DNA of 64,000 nucleotides from positions 1 through 64,000 of the forward strand of contig NZ_CAUEQY010000007.1 in assembly GCF_959020145.1 (NCBI RefSeq), given 5' to 3'. The position numbers and the translations under genes are program-made. This DNA comes from an uncultured Bifidobacterium sp. (GTDB lineage Bacteria > Actinomycetota > Actinomycetes > Actinomycetales > Bifidobacteriaceae). Of the stretch, positions 33,248-41,565 are shown one piece after another. The number at the start of each line of letters is the position of its first letter. The stretch's first letter is position 1. Under the pieces are notes generated by a model. It was given only the letters and a program-made list of their open reading frames with translations. It was not told where the DNA came from and searched no databases.

Positions 33248-34672
33248 TCAGTAGTGGACGTACTGGTAGGCTCCGGCGTTGGAGATCGTTTCCCAAGCCG
33301 GGAACGTCGCGAAGCCAGTGCCGCCTTCGGAGATCAGAACCGAACCGTCGGCGTTCACGCGTTCCACGACGGCCACGTGGCCGTACTGCCAGTCGGCGGT
33401 CCAATGTCCGCCTACGCTTTGGCCGCGCGCGAACACCATCGCCGCGCCGACATGCGGGGTGTTGTTCACCAGGTATCCGAGTCCACGAGCGGTATTGGCC
33501 CAATCGGCGCCGTTGCCCATGTAGGAGCCGACCGGAAGGCTCAGCTGGGAACGCCTCAGGTATGCCCACAGCGTGCACTGGCGGGACGGATACGCGGCAC
33601 CGCCGACCGTGTTGCCGGTGTTGTGTCCGTAGCAGTATCCGGAACCGGCCGGGCAATTGCCGGGCACCGCATAGTTCATGCCGCTGGCGCCGCCGGAATT
33701 GTTGTTATTGGGCGTCGGAGCCGGCGCAGGTGCAGGCGCGGGAGCGGGATTGTAGTTCGTGTTGTTGTTCGGACGCGACTGCTGCTGGTTGTTATTGGGG
33801 TTGACAGCGGCGTTGTTGGAATTGTTGTACTGGTTGTTCCATGAATCGATCTGCGATTTCATGGCGACGATGTCCGCCGCTTCCTTGGCGCTCTGCGTTG
33901 TCAGCTGGCTCTTCTGCGATTCGAGCTTCTCACGTTTCGCCGTGCCCTCGTCACGCAGCTTCTGCAGGGCGGTCTGCTTGATGCTGGCCTCGCTTGCCGC
34001 CTGCTGGGCGCTTGCCGCCTGCTGGTCGGCCTGCTCCTTGAGCTGGGTGATCTTCTGTTCGATGGCGCCCAGACGGTCCTTGCGGTTCATCGACGTGTTC
34101 AGCTCGTTCGCCGCGTCGGTTGCCGCGTTGGATTCGCTTCGCGTGACCGCGGCCTGCGACTGCATCTTGTTGACGAAATCGTCGGCGGTCGTCGAATCGG
34201 TGACGAAATCCAGCACATCCGACGTGCTGGAGCCGTGGAAGCTCTCGCGGGCGAGCTGCGCGACGGCGGCCTTGGCGTCATCATAGTCGGAGCCGGTCTG
34301 CTTGATCTGCTCCTCAAGGTTCGCCTTGTCCTGCTGGGCCGCTTGCAACCGCTGCGTGGTCGCTTCCGCCAGGCTCTGCGCCTGTTCTGCCGCCTGCTGG
34401 GCAGATTCCGCGGCCTCGACCGCCGCAGGAATCTGGTTGTCGTTCAAATCGGCCAACTGCAGAATCGTGTCGGCGAGATCGCTGCTCACGCCGGCAAGCT
34501 GCGACTTCAGCTTGGCGTGGTTCGACACCTTCGCCTGGTATTCCGACATGCTCACGGCATGCGCCTGCGGAGCCGGCGCGGCGACGACCGCGACGCCGCC
34601 GGCGCAGAACATAGCCGAAGCAAGCATCAGTCCAACGATGGGCCGCACCTGTCTCGTCATTTTCCTAGACAT
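33248..34672 (-). CDS. Secreted coiled-coil CHAP-domain peptidoglycan hydrolase
   Basis: This 474-residue exported protein likely cleaves peptidoglycan. It has a signal peptide (about 1-39, ending QAHA), a long predicted coiled coil at about 45-275 rich in Ala, Gln, Glu and Lys, an Asn/Pro-Ala linker at about 279-325, and a C-terminal CHAP domain. The catalytic Cys is Cys366 in SRQCTLWAYLRR and the His is His432 in YGHVAVVE. The architecture matches PcsB, the hydrolase activated by FtsEX in streptococci. It sits 87 bp after ftsX on the same strand. The ATG at 34672 is preferred as it opens a proper signal peptide behind AAGGGAA. Confidence 0.9.
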   Translation of the reverse strand: MSRKMTRQVRPIVGLMLASAMFCAGGVAVVAAPAPQAHAVSMSEYQAKVSNHAKLKSQLAGVSSDLADTILQLADLNDNQIPAAVEAAESAQQAAEQAQSLAEATTQRLQAAQQDKANLEEQIKQTGSDYDDAKAAVAQLARESFHGSSTSDVLDFVTDSTTADDFVNKMQSQAAVTRSESNAATDAANELNTSMNRKDRLGAIEQKITQLKEQADQQAASAQQAASEASIKQTALQKLRDEGTAKREKLESQKSQLTTQSAKEAADIVAMKSQIDSWNNQYNNSNNAAVNPNNNQQQSRPNNNTNYNPAPAPAPAPAPTPNNNNSGGASGMNYAVPGNCPAGSGYCYGHNTGNTVGGAAYPSRQCTLWAYLRRSQLSLPVGSYMGNGADWANTARGLGYLVNNTPHVGAAMVFARGQSVGGHWTADWQYGHVAVVERVNADGSVLISEGGTGFATFPAWETISNAGAYQYVHY

Positions 34673-34759
34673 GTATTCCCTTCCCGAAATCCACCTATTT
34701 CGACATTGTATCCAGCAAACTTCAAATATGCTGAACATCTCGTTCAGCACCCCGCCGGT

Positions 34760-35683
34760 TTATGCCTTCAGGTACTTCCTCAGCGAGATGCTGGACGCGA
34801 CGATCGACAGCACGACGGCTCCCACCACAAGGGCCGGTGCAAGCAGCCATACCGTCTTCTGGTTGATCAGAGGCATCCACTGCACGCTCTTCGACAGCCA
34901 ATCCGTGATGAACAGCTTCACCATGGCGCTCAACGTTCCGCAGGCGAGCAGCGAACCAATCAGCGACGCGAACACGCCTTCCAACACGAACGGCAGGCGG
35001 ATGGTCCAGTTCGAGGCTCCCACCAGTCGCATGATCTCGGTCTCGTTCTTACGCGAGGCGGCACTCATGCGAATCGTCGTGCCGGTCAGCATGATGGCCA
35101 CCAGGATCATCACGCCGGCGAGCGCCACGGTGACCGCCGTCGCACGGTTCAGCACCGAGAAGACCGGGTCGAAGATCTTGCGTTGATCCTGCACTTCCTC
35201 GACACCGGTGCGGCCGCTCAACACTTCGGATACCACTTGGTATTTGGTCGGGTCCTTCAGTTTCAGACGCAGCGACCCCTGCATGTCGGCGGCGGTGAGC
35301 ACGCGTCCTTGGTATTCGCCGTTCGGATACTGCTTGAGGAAGGTGTTCTTGTAGAAGTCCTCACGGCTCACATATGTGATTTTGGAGACGATGTTGCCGG
35401 CTTCCTCGTTGATCACGTTCTCCAGATCGACAATCTCCTGGTTGGAAGGCGCCTTGCCCGACGAGCAGGACGCCGCCTGGCTGGCACCGTCCGGGCACAG
35501 CCATACGACCACTTCGACCTTGTCGTACCATTCGCCCTTCGCGGCGGTGATCTGTGCCTGCATCAGGCCGGATACGCCGATGAACAGGAAGGAGATGAAT
35601 GTGACCAGCATGACGGAGATGATCATTGAAACATTGCGCTTGAGGCTGTTCCATGTTTCGGAAAGGATGAAACGAAAACGCAT
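34760..35683 (-). CDS. ftsX: Cell division protein FtsX
   Basis: FtsX is the membrane subunit of the ABC-like FtsEX complex that controls septal peptidoglycan hydrolases. The 307-residue protein has a cytoplasmic N-terminus, one helix (about 22-42), an extracellular loop of about 130 residues, and three C-terminal helices, the normal FtsX layout. The loop holds two cysteines near CPDGASQAASCSSG, which might pair. Its start overlaps the ftsE stop by one base (TGATG), so the two are coupled. By family knowledge the extracellular loop binds the coiled coil of the partner hydrolase, here encoded immediately downstream. Confidence 0.93.
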   Translation of the reverse strand: MRFRFILSETWNSLKRNVSMIISVMLVTFISFLFIGVSGLMQAQITAAKGEWYDKVEVVVWLCPDGASQAASCSSGKAPSNQEIVDLENVINEEAGNIVSKITYVSREDFYKNTFLKQYPNGEYQGRVLTAADMQGSLRLKLKDPTKYQVVSEVLSGRTGVEEVQDQRKIFDPVFSVLNRATAVTVALAGVMILVAIMLTGTTIRMSAASRKNETEIMRLVGASNWTIRLPFVLEGVFASLIGSLLACGTLSAMVKLFITDWLSKSVQWMPLINQKTVWLLAPALVVGAVVLSIVASSISLRKYLKA

Positions 35684-36939
35684 CAGTCGTGCTCCTTGGT
35701 GTCCTCAGGGTTTTCATCGGACGGTGCCGGCGGGACGGGCGGTTCGGACGGTACCGGAGGCTCGGGCGGTGTCGGAGGCTCGGTTTGGGTCGGTGGAACG
35801 GGCGGTGCAGGCGGAGCGGACAGCGCCGATGCTTCGTCGGCACCAGTCTCGGAGGCATCATTTTCAGCGGAGGTCTTGGCCTGTTCGTTCCGTTCGGTTT
35901 GCTCGGCCTGTTCCTGGTCGGCCATCTGTTCGAGGCTCAGTCCCTTGCCCCAGGTCAAGGTGGTCTCCACTGACGCGAAGGCCTCGCCGTAACGGCCGGT
36001 GCGTCCGGAATGCACGGATTTGGCAAGACGGGCGATGCCGTCGTTCCCCTGTCCGTCATGGACGGCAGCGGCGACCACATCCACGGCGTTCACCACGGTT
36101 TCGGCGCGCGTCGCGCCTTCCACGTCGACGGTGTCGTCAGGAGCGTTCGTTGAATCGATGGCGTTCTGTCGACGGTATTTCGCGTTCGGGTCGGAAGTGC
36201 CCAATGCCTGGTGCGATTTCGACTCGACTTCGGCGTCCGGGAAATACAGCGCGGAATCGTAGGATCCCTGCTGCTCGTCGCGCACGATCTTGCCGGTGTG
36301 CAATTCGACCACGCGTTTGCGCATGGAGTTGACGATCTCTTCGTTGTGTGTGGCCATGACGATGGTGGTGCCGGTACGGTTGATGGCGTCTAACACTTCC
36401 ATGATGCCCAGCGATGTGGTCGGGTCGAGGTTGCCCGTAGGCTCGTCGGCGAGCAGGATCTGAGGATGGTTCACATACGCCCTTGCGATGGCGACGCGTT
36501 GCGCTTCGCCGCCGGACAGCTCATGGGGGTAGTTGTTTTCCTTGCCCGTGAGCCCCACCGTCTGCAGTACTTTGGGCACCAGCGATTTGATGGTGGAACG
36601 GCTTGTGCCGATCACTTCAAGTGCGAAGGCGACGTTCTCCCATACCGTCTTGTTGTTGAGCAGCTTGTAATCCTGGAAGATAAAGCCGATCTGCCGGCGA
36701 TAATGCGGCACCTGCCGTGCGGACAGGCGTCGCAGATCGTTGCCGGCGACGCGGATCTCGCCATCCGTGGCTTCCTCCTCGCGAAGCAGCAGGCTCAGCA
36801 AGGTGGTCTTGCCGGAACCGGACGCGCCCACAAGAAAGACGAAATCACCTCGATCGATGTCAAGATTGATGTCATCCAATGCGGGACGCGTGCCCTTTGG
36901 ATAGACTTTGCTCACATGTTCAAGCGAGATCAGCGCCAT
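35683..36939 (-). CDS. ftsE: Cell division ATPase FtsE with a long acidic/proline-rich C-terminal tail
   Basis: FtsE is the ATPase of FtsEX. Residues 1-225 form a complete ABC domain: Walker A at 38-46, FQDYKLL Q-loop, signature LSGGEAQR at 141-148, Walker B at 161-172, switch His198. Typical FtsE ends near residue 230. This one continues to 418 with a low-complexity tail: a middle part around 255-335 with Ala/Val/Asp-rich and WGKGLSLEQMA segments, an acidic Glu/Gln stretch at 340-370, and a proline-rich end at 375-407. The tail has no family I recognise. GGAGGGAAA precedes the ATG, 23 bp after prfB. Confidence 0.93.
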   Translation of the reverse strand: MALISLEHVSKVYPKGTRPALDDINLDIDRGDFVFLVGASGSGKTTLLSLLLREEEATDGEIRVAGNDLRRLSARQVPHYRRQIGFIFQDYKLLNNKTVWENVAFALEVIGTSRSTIKSLVPKVLQTVGLTGKENNYPHELSGGEAQRVAIARAYVNHPQILLADEPTGNLDPTTSLGIMEVLDAINRTGTTIVMATHNEEIVNSMRKRVVELHTGKIVRDEQQGSYDSALYFPDAEVESKSHQALGTSDPNAKYRRQNAIDSTNAPDDTVDVEGATRAETVVNAVDVVAAAVHDGQGNDGIARLAKSVHSGRTGRYGEAFASVETTLTWGKGLSLEQMADQEQAEQTERNEQAKTSAENDASETGADEASALSAPPAPPVPPTQTEPPTPPEPPVPSEPPVPPAPSDENPEDTKEHD

Positions 36940-36962
36940 CGTGTTTTCCCTCCGCCTATCGC

Positions 36963-38093
36963 TTAGGCTTCTTGTTCCTCGGCTGCCGCGCGACGCTGTT
37001 CGTGACGCCAGCGGATGCCGGCTTCGATGAACTCGTCGATGTCGCCGTCGAAGACAGCCTGGGTCTGCGAGGTCTCATACCCCGTGCGCAGGTCCTTGAC
37101 CATCTGGTACGGATGCAGCACATACGAGCGCATCTGGTCGCCCCAGCTGGCCTTGATGTCTCCGGCGAGCTCCTTCTTCTTCTTGGCTTCCTCCTCGTGG
37201 CGCAGCACCAGCAGTCGGGACTGCAGCACGGCCATGGCGGCGGCACGGTTCTGAATCTGAGAGCGTTCGTCCTGCATGGTCACCACGATGCCGGTCGGAA
37301 TGTGGGTGATGCGCACCGCGGAATACGTGGTGTTCACGCCCTGTCCGCCAGGACCGGACGAGCAGTAGGTGTCGACGCGGATTTCGGAATCCGGCACGTC
37401 GATGTGATCGGTCGCTTCGACCAGCGGCACCACTTCCACGGCGGCGAAGCTGGTCTGACGGCGGCCCTGGTTGTCGAACGGGGAGATACGCACCAGACGG
37501 TGGGTGCCACCCTCCACGCTCAGTCGCCCGTATGCGTACGGGGCGTCCACCTGGAACGTGGCCGACTTGATGCCGGCTTCTTCCGCGTAGGAGGTGTCCA
37601 TGACCTTGGCCTTGTATCCGTTGCGTTCCGCCCAACGCAGGTACATGCGCAGCAGCATCTGCGCGAAATCGGCCGCATCCACGCCGCCGGCGCCGGAACG
37701 GATCGTCACCACGGCGGAACGTTCGTCGTATTCGCCGTCAAGCAGCGTCTGGATCTCCATATCGTCGAGATCCTTTTGGATGCTTTCGACTTCGGCCTTC
37801 GCCTCGGCCAACGTGTCGGCGTCCTCTTCCTCCTGGCCAAGCTCGACCAGGGTCTCCACGTCCTCGATGCGCTGGTCGGCGGATGCCAGACGCTTGAGCT
37901 GCGACTGCACCGCGGACAGCTTGCTGGTCACTTTCTGTGCGTTTTCCGGATCGTCCCACAATCCGGGTTCGGCCGCTTTCACTTCAAGGTCCTTGGCCTC
38001 GGCGGTCAGTCGATCGACGTCGAGGGCCTTGGAAATGGACTCGTATTTGGCGCGCGCTTCGCTGATCGCCTCGGAGTAATCAAATTCTGCCAT
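36963..38093 (-). CDS. prfB: Peptide chain release factor 2
   Basis: RF2 ends translation at UGA and UAA codons. The 376-residue protein carries the catalytic GGQ motif in SSGPGGQGVN and the stop-codon recognition motif in the region GGTHRLVRISPFDNQGRRQTSF (SPF in RF2). The frame is continuous from the ATG, so the autoregulatory +1 frameshift common in other phyla is absent, as is usual in Actinobacteria. It is the first gene of the cell-division group. Only a weak ribosome site precedes the ATG. Confidence 0.96.
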   Translation of the reverse strand: MAEFDYSEAISEARAKYESISKALDVDRLTAEAKDLEVKAAEPGLWDDPENAQKVTSKLSAVQSQLKRLASADQRIEDVETLVELGQEEEDADTLAEAKAEVESIQKDLDDMEIQTLLDGEYDERSAVVTIRSGAGGVDAADFAQMLLRMYLRWAERNGYKAKVMDTSYAEEAGIKSATFQVDAPYAYGRLSVEGGTHRLVRISPFDNQGRRQTSFAAVEVVPLVEATDHIDVPDSEIRVDTYCSSGPGGQGVNTTYSAVRITHIPTGIVVTMQDERSQIQNRAAAMAVLQSRLLVLRHEEEAKKKKELAGDIKASWGDQMRSYVLHPYQMVKDLRTGYETSQTQAVFDGDIDEFIEAGIRWRHEQRRAAAEEQEA

Positions 38094-38277
38094 CGTTTAC
38101 ACCATACATTTCTATTACGTTCCTGACTATTCTGACATGGAGCCGTCCACGGCTCCCGCACAATCCATAAGGTTTTTCCACGTGCCCACATCCATTTCCC
38201 ACATGGACGGACCGCGAACCTGTCCGCACGCATACGGGAAACCGGGGCCCGTTTCGGATCATACGGGCCCGAAGGCG

Positions 38278-38409
38278 TCAAAGCCCCGCGTAGATCGCAG
38301 GAATGACCAGACTCAGCAGCATCGCCGCGGCGATGACGATGCACACCGTGCGCACCATGGTGCGGCGACGGCGTTCTCGCTGCTCGCGTTCGTCCCTGTA
38401 GTCACTCAT
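38278..38409 (-). CDS. 43-residue single-pass membrane protein
   Basis: This small ORF starts MSDYRDEREQRERRRR, a strongly charged, arginine-rich N-terminus of about 19 residues. It then has one hydrophobic helix, starting TVCIVIAAAMLLSLVIPAIY, and stops two residues later. The positive-inside rule puts the N-terminus in the cytoplasm. It lies between rlmH and prfB in an otherwise unexplained 370-bp gap, with its own start and stop but only a weak ribosome site. I recognise no family. The charge and hydrophobicity pattern argues for a real gene, but conservation should decide. Confidence 0.55.
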   Translation of the reverse strand: MSDYRDEREQRERRRRTMVRTVCIVIAAAMLLSLVIPAIYAGL

Positions 38410-38466
38410 ACGCGCCACTATACCGGCTCGCCCCTACTTAGCGTTTCTTGCGAAACGCCTCGAAAA

Positions 38467-38946
38467 TCACTTGTGGTAAGGTTCTCCGGCGTTGATTTTG
38501 TATGCGCGATAGATCTGCTCCAGCAGAATCACCCGCATCAGCTGGTGCGGGAACGTCATTTTGGAAAAGCTCAGCAGGTAGTCGGCTCGTTTGAGGATCG
38601 CGGGGTCGAGTCCCAATGAGCCGCCGATGATGAGCTGGATATGGCTGGTGCCGTGAAGTCCGAGGTCGTTGATTTTCGCGGCGAGCTGTTCGCTGGTGAG
38701 CTGCTTGCCTTCGATGGCGAGGGCGATGACGAACGCGTCGTCACGAATATGTTTGGCGATGCGTTCGCCCTCTTTGGCCTTGATCTGCCGTTCGAGTCCG
38801 TCGCTGGCGTGCTCCGGTGTCTTCTCGTCGGCCACTTCGACGATGTCGAGCTTGCAATACCGGCCCAGTCGTTTCGAATATTCCGCGATGGCGTCGCGCA
38901 GATACTTCTCTTTGACCTTGCCGACGGTGATCAGTGTGATTTTCAC
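38467..38946 (-). CDS. rlmH: 23S rRNA (pseudouridine1915-N3)-methyltransferase RlmH
   Basis: RlmH is a small SPOUT methyltransferase that methylates pseudouridine 1915 in helix 69 of 23S rRNA on the 70S ribosome. The 159-residue protein begins KITLITVGKVKEKYLRDAI, has the trefoil-knot AdoMet loop LIIGGSLGLDP, and ends with LLEQIYRAYKINAGEPYHK, the conserved RlmH C-terminus with Tyr-His near the end. The start is GTG at 38946 with AGAGGAAA upstream; the frame stays open further into dapD but those codons are out of frame with it. Confidence 0.94.
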   Translation of the reverse strand: MKITLITVGKVKEKYLRDAIAEYSKRLGRYCKLDIVEVADEKTPEHASDGLERQIKAKEGERIAKHIRDDAFVIALAIEGKQLTSEQLAAKINDLGLHGTSHIQLIIGGSLGLDPAILKRADYLLSFSKMTFPHQLMRVILLEQIYRAYKINAGEPYHK

Positions 38947-38995
38947 GAGTTTCCTCTTGCGGAGAGCGCGGATGACGCTCTCCGCCATTCCGTTT

Positions 38996-39988
38996 TCAGT
39001 TCTTGTGGAGTTTCTCGTTGAGCTCGATGCCGGTCTTGCGGTAGCGCGCCTCGATGCGGCCGGACACGGAGTTGCGGATGAACAGGATGTTGTCCTTGCC
39101 GGACAGTTCGGCGCCCTTGACGGTTTCGAGCGGTTCGCCGGCTGCGACCTTGGCCTTGTCGTAGATGGTGACCTTGGTGCCGGCGGTGACGTACAGGCCC
39201 GCTTCGACCACGCAGTTGTCTCCCAGGGAGATGCCGATGCCGGCGTTCGCGCCGAGCAGGGAGTGCTCGCCGATGGAGTTCTTGAGCTTGCCGCCGCCGG
39301 ACAGGGTGCCCATGATGGACGCGCCGCCGCCGATGTCGGAGCCGTTGCCGACCACGACGCCCTGCGAGACGCGGCCTTCGACCATGGAGACGCCGAGGGT
39401 GCCCGCATTGAAGTTCACGAAGCCGGCGTGCATGACGGTGGTGCCTTCGGACAGGTGCGCGCCCAGTCGCACGCGGTCGGCGTCGCCGATGCGCACGCCG
39501 GTCGGCACGACGTAGTCGACCATACGGGGGAACTTGTCAATCGACAGCACGTTCACATCGACGTGCGGCGCCAACACGGCTCCGGACTGTCGGGTGGCGG
39601 CCATCACGTCAAGCTTGCGCAAAGCGAAATCGTCGACGGCGAACGGACCGTAGTTGGTCCACACCACGTTGTTGAGCTTGGCGAAAATGCCGTCGAGATT
39701 CAACGTGTTCGGCTTGGCCAGACGCATGCTCAGCAGGTGCAGACGCAGATAGGCGTCGGCGGCGTCCTCGATCGGCTCGTCCAGCTTGGACACGGTGAAC
39801 ACGGGCATGCGGCGCACGCCACGCGCGTCGGCCTCGTCATGCGCGATGGCGCCGAAGTTGTGATTCGGACGCGAGGTTTCAGCCGGAGCCTCGCCCAACG
39901 TGAGTTCCGGATACCACACGTCAAGGGTGTTGCCGGCCGCATCGATGCTTGCCAGACCCCAACCCCATGCGGTGCGCTGTTCAGTCAT
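38996..39988 (-). CDS. dapD: 2,3,4,5-tetrahydropyridine-2,6-dicarboxylate N-succinyltransferase
   Basis: DapD transfers a succinyl group to tetrahydrodipicolinate in the lysine/meso-DAP pathway. The 330-residue protein has an N-terminal domain beginning RTAWGWGLASIDAAGNTLD and then a left-handed beta-helix of hexapeptide repeats from about residue 160 to 290 (VRIGDADRVRLGAHLSEGTTVM and later repeats). It is of the longer actinobacterial type rather than the short enterobacterial type. AAAGGAG precedes the ATG. The rlmH start lies 50 bp downstream. Confidence 0.94.
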   Translation of the reverse strand: MTEQRTAWGWGLASIDAAGNTLDVWYPELTLGEAPAETSRPNHNFGAIAHDEADARGVRRMPVFTVSKLDEPIEDAADAYLRLHLLSMRLAKPNTLNLDGIFAKLNNVVWTNYGPFAVDDFALRKLDVMAATRQSGAVLAPHVDVNVLSIDKFPRMVDYVVPTGVRIGDADRVRLGAHLSEGTTVMHAGFVNFNAGTLGVSMVEGRVSQGVVVGNGSDIGGGASIMGTLSGGGKLKNSIGEHSLLGANAGIGISLGDNCVVEAGLYVTAGTKVTIYDKAKVAAGEPLETVKGAELSGKDNILFIRNSVSGRIEARYRKTGIELNEKLHKN

Positions 39989-40129
39989 GTGTACGCTCCT
40001 TTGACCATGCCGGAGCCGTAGACCGGTTCCAGCGATTCGTTAGGTTCTTTCGTTCCTTGAAACACTGTAGCGGCAAGCCATGGCAGGCGCATGCGCACGT
40101 CCGAAACCGGAGCCGCGTGTCAATATCGT

Positions 40130-41425
40130 TCAGTGGCGCTGGTCCATCGGCACGTAATCGCGTTCCGTGTAGCCGGTGTACACCTGGCGCGGACGGCCGA
40201 TCTTCGTGTTCGGATCGGCGAGCATCTCACGGTACTGCGCGATCCAGCCGGGGATGCGGCCCAACGCGAACAGCGTGGTGAACATGGACGGATCGAAGCC
40301 GATCGCACGGTAGATCAGTCCCGTGTAGAAGTCGACGTTCGGATACAGATGACGAGACACGAAGTAATCGTCGCTCAATGCGATCTGCTCCAGTTCGGTG
40401 GCCACGTCGAACAGCGCGCGCTCGTCCGCCGGCAGCTTCAACGTGTCGGCGCGTTCCATGATCTTCTGCAGATAGGTCTTGGCGATCGCCGCGCGCGGAT
40501 CGTACGACTTGTACACGCGGTGGCCGAGGCCGGAAATGCGATACCCGTTGGCCTTCGCGTCCTCCACGAATTCCTTGACGGTTTTGCCGGAGTCGCGGAT
40601 GGCTTTGAGCTGGCGGAGCACCGCCTCGTTGGCGCCGCCGTGCAGCGGGCCGGACAGCGCGTTGATGCCGGCCGCGACCGCGGAATACAGGTTGGCGTGC
40701 GCCGAACCGGCGATGCGCACCACGGACGTGGAGCAGTTCTGCTCGTGGTCGGCATGGATGATGAGCAGACGGCCAAGCGCGTGCACATACAGAGGATCGG
40801 ATTCGAACGGCTCATACGGCACGGCGAAGCACATGCGCAGGAAATCGTCGACATAGCCACGCGAGTAGTCCGGGTACAGCATCGGCTCATCGCGACGGCG
40901 GCGGAAGATGTAGCTGACGATGGTGCGCGCCTTGGCCATGATGATGGTCGCCGTTTCGTCCAGCTGGTCGGAATCGTTGATGTCCGTGGTGTCCGGGTAG
41001 AACGTGGCGAGCGCGTTGACCGCGGACGCCATCACACTCATCGGATGCGCGGTGCGCGGGAAGGAGCCCATGAACGTACGGAAGTCCTCCCCCACCATCG
41101 TGCGGTGGTTGATGTCGGAGATGAAACGGTCGTACTGGTCCTTGTTCGGCAGTTCGCCGTGACGCAGCAGCCAAGCGACTTCAAGGAAGTCGGACTGTTC
41201 GCACAGCTGCTCGATCGGATAGCCGCGATAGCGCAGAATCGAGTTCTTGCCGTCGATGTACGTGATTTTCGATTCGCATTGCGCGGTGGTGAGGAAACCG
41301 GGGTCGAGTGTGACCCAGCCATCATTGCGCAGCGTGGACACCACGATGCCGTCCGCGCCCGCCGTGGCTTCGACCACCGGCAGGGTGAAGTCCTTGGATT
41401 CCACACTCAGATTGGCTGTGGCCAT
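40130..41425 (-). CDS. gltA: Citrate synthase
   Basis: GltA condenses acetyl-CoA and oxaloacetate to citrate. The 431-residue protein is of the hexameric bacterial type II. Catalytic motifs are visible: GPLHGGANE (His), GLGHRVYKSYDPRA (His and substrate-binding Arg), and NVDFYTGLIYRAIG with the Asp. In bifidobacteria the TCA cycle is incomplete and the enzyme is thought to feed glutamate synthesis through 2-oxoglutarate. AAGGAGCGAACG precedes the ATG. It seems monocistronic. Confidence 0.95.
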   Translation of the reverse strand: MATANLSVESKDFTLPVVEATAGADGIVVSTLRNDGWVTLDPGFLTTAQCESKITYIDGKNSILRYRGYPIEQLCEQSDFLEVAWLLRHGELPNKDQYDRFISDINHRTMVGEDFRTFMGSFPRTAHPMSVMASAVNALATFYPDTTDINDSDQLDETATIIMAKARTIVSYIFRRRRDEPMLYPDYSRGYVDDFLRMCFAVPYEPFESDPLYVHALGRLLIIHADHEQNCSTSVVRIAGSAHANLYSAVAAGINALSGPLHGGANEAVLRQLKAIRDSGKTVKEFVEDAKANGYRISGLGHRVYKSYDPRAAIAKTYLQKIMERADTLKLPADERALFDVATELEQIALSDDYFVSRHLYPNVDFYTGLIYRAIGFDPSMFTTLFALGRIPGWIAQYREMLADPNTKIGRPRQVYTGYTERDYVPMDQRH

Positions 41426-41514
41426 ACTCGTTCGCTCCTTACCAGTTCAAAAAGTACCGCCCACTATATGGCATGCGCGTTTCGATATGTGGGTTCCGTC
41501 TCAAAACGGGCATG

Positions 41515-41551
41515 AAAAAACGGGCTGTGCGTAATCGCACAAGCCCGTTTT
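41515..41551 (-). terminator. Strong intrinsic terminator downstream of map
   Basis: A near-perfect stem (AAACGGGCTTGTGCG pairing with CGCACAGCCCGTTT, loop ATTA) ends in TTTTTT on the minus strand, just past the map stop codon. Confidence 0.93.
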
Positions 41552-41565
41552 CATAAGGTTTTGGA

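Noticed and set aside
36963..38093. Possible programmed frameshift in prfB
   Set aside because: The RF2 frame is continuous from start to stop with no internal in-frame TGA, so no frameshift is needed.
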